This document shows, piece by piece, positions 61,052 to 64,000 of a stretch of DNA of 64,000 nucleotides. Source of the stretch: Gimesia maris (GTDB lineage Bacteria > Planctomycetota > Planctomycetia > Planctomycetales > Planctomycetaceae); the NCBI RefSeq assembly GCF_008298035.1, contig NZ_CP042910.1, forward strand, positions 2,867,001-2,931,000, given 5' to 3'. Within the stretch, counting starts at the first letter, position 1. Every line of letters begins with the position of its first letter. The translations under genes and the position numbers were made by a program. Below the pieces are notes generated by a model. That model was not told the DNA's origin, did no database searches, and saw only the letters and a program-made list of their open reading frames with translations.

Positions 61052-64000
61052 TCAGAGTGGCTTCTCAAAGATACTATCCAGGGACTTCGCTTTATCACTG
61101 AAGTCGATTTCGATGGCACTATGCAATCCCTGTAGAATGATTTTATGAAAGCGGGGATCAATCTGCAGCTGCAGGATCGTATCTTTCAGGATATTGTCTT
61201 TAAAACCGATCGTATCTCCGGTACTGGCATCCAGGATTTCCAGCAGGAATGAATAGCTGCGGGTTCGAGATTCCGTCCGGATTTTACTCATAAAGATCAA
61301 AAACGGAAGCTGGTACTGCGAGGTATCAACCCAGGAACGTTTGGGGAGATTGCGGCTCCAGAGAATCTGTCCCGTTTTCCCATCGATGCAGATTAAATCA
61401 TTGTCGACATGCACCACATTCAGAAACGAATCGCTGACGTAAAAATCGTTTTGCGGGGATCGCCTGCGTGGTGAAGTGTAGGAAAAATTGAAGTAGTAGC
61501 GTTCCTGATCTTTGAAGCCGATAAACTTATTGAGGCTTTTCAGGTATTCGTCAGGGATTACCGATTCAATGATGGTCTCTCCCGTTTCCACATTGAGTAC
61601 CCGCAGCCGATTGGGAGGCAGCAGGACGGCAAGCTCTGTTTCAGAAATCTGAGCGGAAAGGCTTGTGTTGGAAACTGGTTCGTCGAGCAGGTGCTGATCA
61701 GTCAGCGGGTCCCAGAGTCGGACCCGTTTTTCAGTGGTCGATGTCGTTTCGTAGAACAGCTTGCGGCCGAAGACGTGGCGGGACCGACTGTTCAAATCCA
61801 GCTCTCCTTTTCGAATCAGTTCTCCTGTAATGGTACTGTAGACATCGTAGTTCGTACGATTAATATTAAACGCAACCAGTGCCTGCTGGTCACCAATCAA
61901 CCCCTTGCTGGAATCGCTGAGGAAACCCGATTTGGAAGGGATATTCCTGCGTTCCCACAAGACTTTCCCTGTAGCTGGATTTAATCCGAACAGACGATTA
62001 TCCCATTGGAAAACACAGACACGCGGCCCGGAAGGACCAACGTAAAACAGTGATTGCGAGTTGTTTAAGTCATCGAATTCCTTCGTCCAGAGCGGCGACG
62101 AAATATCTTCATTCAGTTGCAGCAGCGAGACTCCATGAATCTTGCGGCTGCTGCCGAGTGGAATGAAATGACCGACGCGGGTATTTTGTGAATGATAGGG
62201 ATAGGAAATGCGGTCTGACACTTCGATCTTTCCAATCGTCAGCCCCGCGTGTTTGTTGATGACATGCAGCTGTCCCCCGGCTTTCAACAGCAGTTGAGAG
62301 ATTTCCGGTGGAGGGAGAAACTTACGCTCATAATTTTTATACGTATTTCTGATTTCCGGGGATGGTGTTCCCAGGTCACTCTGGCGAATGATCAGGTGAG
62401 AGACCTCGTGTTTCAGTGGCTGCATGGCCTGAAAGATGTTCCAGGTCTGAGAACTGCGATCAAAGCGATTGACATACTGCTTTCCCGTGATATCGGTGTC
62501 GAGTATGACTTGCGCATATTTGTTGTCCAGTTCACTGAGTAACGCAGCTGCCTCATGAGGCAGCCCTGCCGCCTGCCAGAGTTCCAGAAGTTCACAGGTG
62601 GCATTGGCTGCAATCTGCCCGTCGGGATGACTGCGGTTGAGCATCAGCAGGAATTCTGCCTGTTGGATCTGTCCCTGTTCGGTCAGTCGGGCTGCCAGTC
62701 TGCTGCGGACTGCGACTGCCTGTGACCAGCTGCCATAGGTGTCGAGAAACGCCTGCAATGCGGGAATGGAACCATCTTTCAATGCGGCCTGTTGATCATC
62801 GGTGATTTTTGCATCCAGTGCTTCGCGGTCTACTCGATCTGCTTTCGCGGTCACTTTTTCCATCAGTCCCGCGATCAGGCTTTTGGTGGTGACCAGGTGA
62901 TCGGTGTCTCCCGCCATCGCCAGGGGCTGAATGACATCAATGTTCTTAAATTCTTCGGCAACATCCATCAATGCCTGGTAGTTTTCCTGCTCCAGCAGAT
63001 ATCGGGATTTGCGTGAAAGGTAACGACCTCGTTCCTGCGGGGTGGTGGCAAGCCGTTCGAGTTTCGCGAGGATCTGAAATTCATCCTGGGTCGACTGATT
63101 CAGTTCGGCATAGAGCAATTCCCGTAAGAGCGACTCAGAACGTGATTTGACATTGGCAGCAGTGGGAATGGAGAGCAGAGTCTCCAGCCTGTGTTGCGCA
63201 CTGTTTAAATTACCCAGCGCCAGCTCCAGCTCTGCTTTTAGCAGTTGGTTGCCCTGGTTTTGGGGCGAATTCAGACTCTGGTGATCGATCTGAGGTAAGC
63301 TGGTCAGCATGGCTTCTGCCTGAGGAAAAGCATCAATCTGCCAGAGCCCCAGTGAGATCACCTTGTCTTGATGGGCAATAATATTTCCGGGATACCAGCT
63401 GTGCCTGGACTGGTCATGATTTGATTTCTGCGCAGAGCCCTGATAGGCGTATGCCGCACCCTGACGCAGTTTCTGTTTAAAATCTCTGTTCAGGATCTCT
63501 GTGATTTGTGTGGTATTACTCAGGGTAAAGCCAGATTCTTTTCCCGTGGGAATATCGATACTGAGTACGCTCCCCGTTTTGATGGGCAGCAGGTAGTTTT
63601 TGTGTGACAGAAATCCTTTACCGGTGACAGGACCGACGTGCAGATGCCAGAGTTCTCTCCCATCTTCGATATGCCGGCCTCGGCAATAGTCAGAGCCGAC
63701 AATCAGTACTGTCTCGTCGACCACCGCGGCGACATATTCTGCATCTTCGCGGTGAACTTCTTCCCAGAGCGGGAGACCGGTATTTAAATCGACACAATGA
63801 ATATAGGGGGAGCCTGTCGGAAGATAAAACACGCGATGCTGATCAATTAAGGGGGCACTCGACAGACCGGGATGCCCAAAAGCGAGAGGGCGGTAATACC
63901 GTTTCTGTGAAATCCGGCGGTACTGTTCTCCGTCGCCATAATAGTAGTTCCAGAGGAGATCACCATTTGTCGCATCGATGGCGACCAGAGTATCCATCTG
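61052..64000 (-). CDS. PQQ/WD40-like beta-propeller protein, N-terminus beyond window
   Basis: At least 981 residues, open at the right edge. The ATG at 63997 is probably internal, since the visible start (DTLVAIDATNGDLLWNYYYG) is mid-propeller. The first ~160 residues and the last ~350 carry PQQ-type blades: IHCVDLNTGLPLWEEV, LFGLNPATGKVLWERR, ICIDGKTGQILWSRNL. Between them lies a helical TPR-like region of about 250 residues (ELALGNLNSAQHRLETLLSI and following). Such proteins in planctomycetes are usually exported and very large. No catalytic residues apparent. Its 3' end lies 64 bp after the tRNA. Confidence 0.8.
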   Translation of the reverse strand, partial: QMDTLVAIDATNGDLLWNYYYGDGEQYRRISQKRYYRPLAFGHPGLSSAPLIDQHRVFYLPTGSPYIHCVDLNTGLPLWEEVHREDAEYVAAVVDETVLIVGSDYCRGRHIEDGRELWHLHVGPVTGKGFLSHKNYLLPIKTGSVLSIDIPTGKESGFTLSNTTQITEILNRDFKQKLRQGAAYAYQGSAQKSNHDQSRHSWYPGNIIAHQDKVISLGLWQIDAFPQAEAMLTSLPQIDHQSLNSPQNQGNQLLKAELELALGNLNSAQHRLETLLSIPTAANVKSRSESLLRELLYAELNQSTQDEFQILAKLERLATTPQERGRYLSRKSRYLLEQENYQALMDVAEEFKNIDVIQPLAMAGDTDHLVTTKSLIAGLMEKVTAKADRVDREALDAKITDDQQAALKDGSIPALQAFLDTYGSWSQAVAVRSRLAARLTEQGQIQQAEFLLMLNRSHPDGQIAANATCELLELWQAAGLPHEAAALLSELDNKYAQVILDTDITGKQYVNRFDRSSQTWNIFQAMQPLKHEVSHLIIRQSDLGTPSPEIRNTYKNYERKFLPPPEISQLLLKAGGQLHVINKHAGLTIGKIEVSDRISYPYHSQNTRVGHFIPLGSSRKIHGVSLLQLNEDISSPLWTKEFDDLNNSQSLFYVGPSGPRVCVFQWDNRLFGLNPATGKVLWERRNIPSKSGFLSDSSKGLIGDQQALVAFNINRTNYDVYSTITGELIRKGELDLNSRSRHVFGRKLFYETTSTTEKRVRLWDPLTDQHLLDEPVSNTSLSAQISETELAVLLPPNRLRVLNVETGETIIESVIPDEYLKSLNKFIGFKDQERYYFNFSYTSPRRRSPQNDFYVSDSFLNVVHVDNDLICIDGKTGQILWSRNLPKRSWVDTSQYQLPFLIFMSKIRTESRTRSYSFLLEILDASTGDTIGFKDNILKDTILQLQIDPRFHKIILQGLHSAIEIDFSDKAKSLDSIFEKPL

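Overview
The window looks like a chromosomal segment of a planctomycete (Planctomycetota, probably Planctomycetales and Gimesia-like). Four proteins carry the prepilin-type N-terminus plus DUF1559-like body that is expanded in that phylum. There are also many short exported or lipidated proteins of unknown function, a PQQ/beta-propeller giant, a BNR sialidase-type hydrolase, PIG-L deacetylases and a Tat-exported FAD protein. Assignment rests on recognising family styles by eye; no database was searched. GC content is moderate and coding density is fairly low, with many 300-600 bp gaps.

Layout. 1-1.2 kb: a minus-strand ArsR / AHSA1-like / DinB-like operon (DinB cut by the left edge) with a palindromic operator inside its promoter. 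1.6-9.7 kb: a same-strand run of small membrane and exported proteins of unknown function, two of them tandem paralogues, plus a macro-domain protein. 9.9-16.4 kb: an NAD-binding SDR/DUF2867 protein, pyroglutamyl peptidase, a DUF1559 protein with a lipoprotein, a 19-cysteine copper-storage-type protein and a DJ-1/PfpI protein. 16.6-25.4 kb: a sialidase-like exported protein, two small lipoproteins, three more DUF1559 genes (two from a recent segmental duplication), a GntR/FCD regulator with a palindrome over its -10 box, a cREC protein, a VOC protein, a decayed AraC fragment and a 35-residue lysine-rich protein.

25.9-29.0 kb: a two-gene minus-strand operon, a DUF4132-like protein plus a 132-residue protein that ends in Gly-Gly and reads like a ubiquitin-type beta-grasp fold. 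29.1-33.2 kb: two arrays of a ~271 bp hairpin-rich repeat on either side of a membrane protein and two tandem paralogous exported proteins; the outer units look interrupted. 33.2-35.0 kb: a compact overlapping three-gene cassette ending in a HEPN-like protein (toxin-antitoxin-like), then an orphan HTH/terminase-small-subunit-like gene.

35.4-44.8 kb: hisD-glyA; a BRCT-MerR-TPR fusion; a sugar-acid operon (DgoD-like enolase-superfamily dehydratase, ceramidase-like protein, DapA-family aldolase, MFS permease). 44.8-48.0 kb: a PIG-L deacetylase with a 56-residue membrane protein, divergent from a NagB/PIG-L fusion. 48.3-54.9 kb: a TlpA-like lipoprotein without its CxxC, a HEAT-repeat exported protein with an embedded receiver-like domain, then lysA and asd. 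55.4-64 kb: purD, comB, glyS, a Tat-exported FAD protein, tRNA-Gly(CCC) and a PQQ-propeller protein cut by the right edge.

Most promising leads: the Gly-Gly protein/DUF4132 pair, the HEPN cassette, the covarying hairpin repeats, and a strongly polar octamer (CCCTGCTC) that I find 13 times on the plus strand and not at all on the minus strand.
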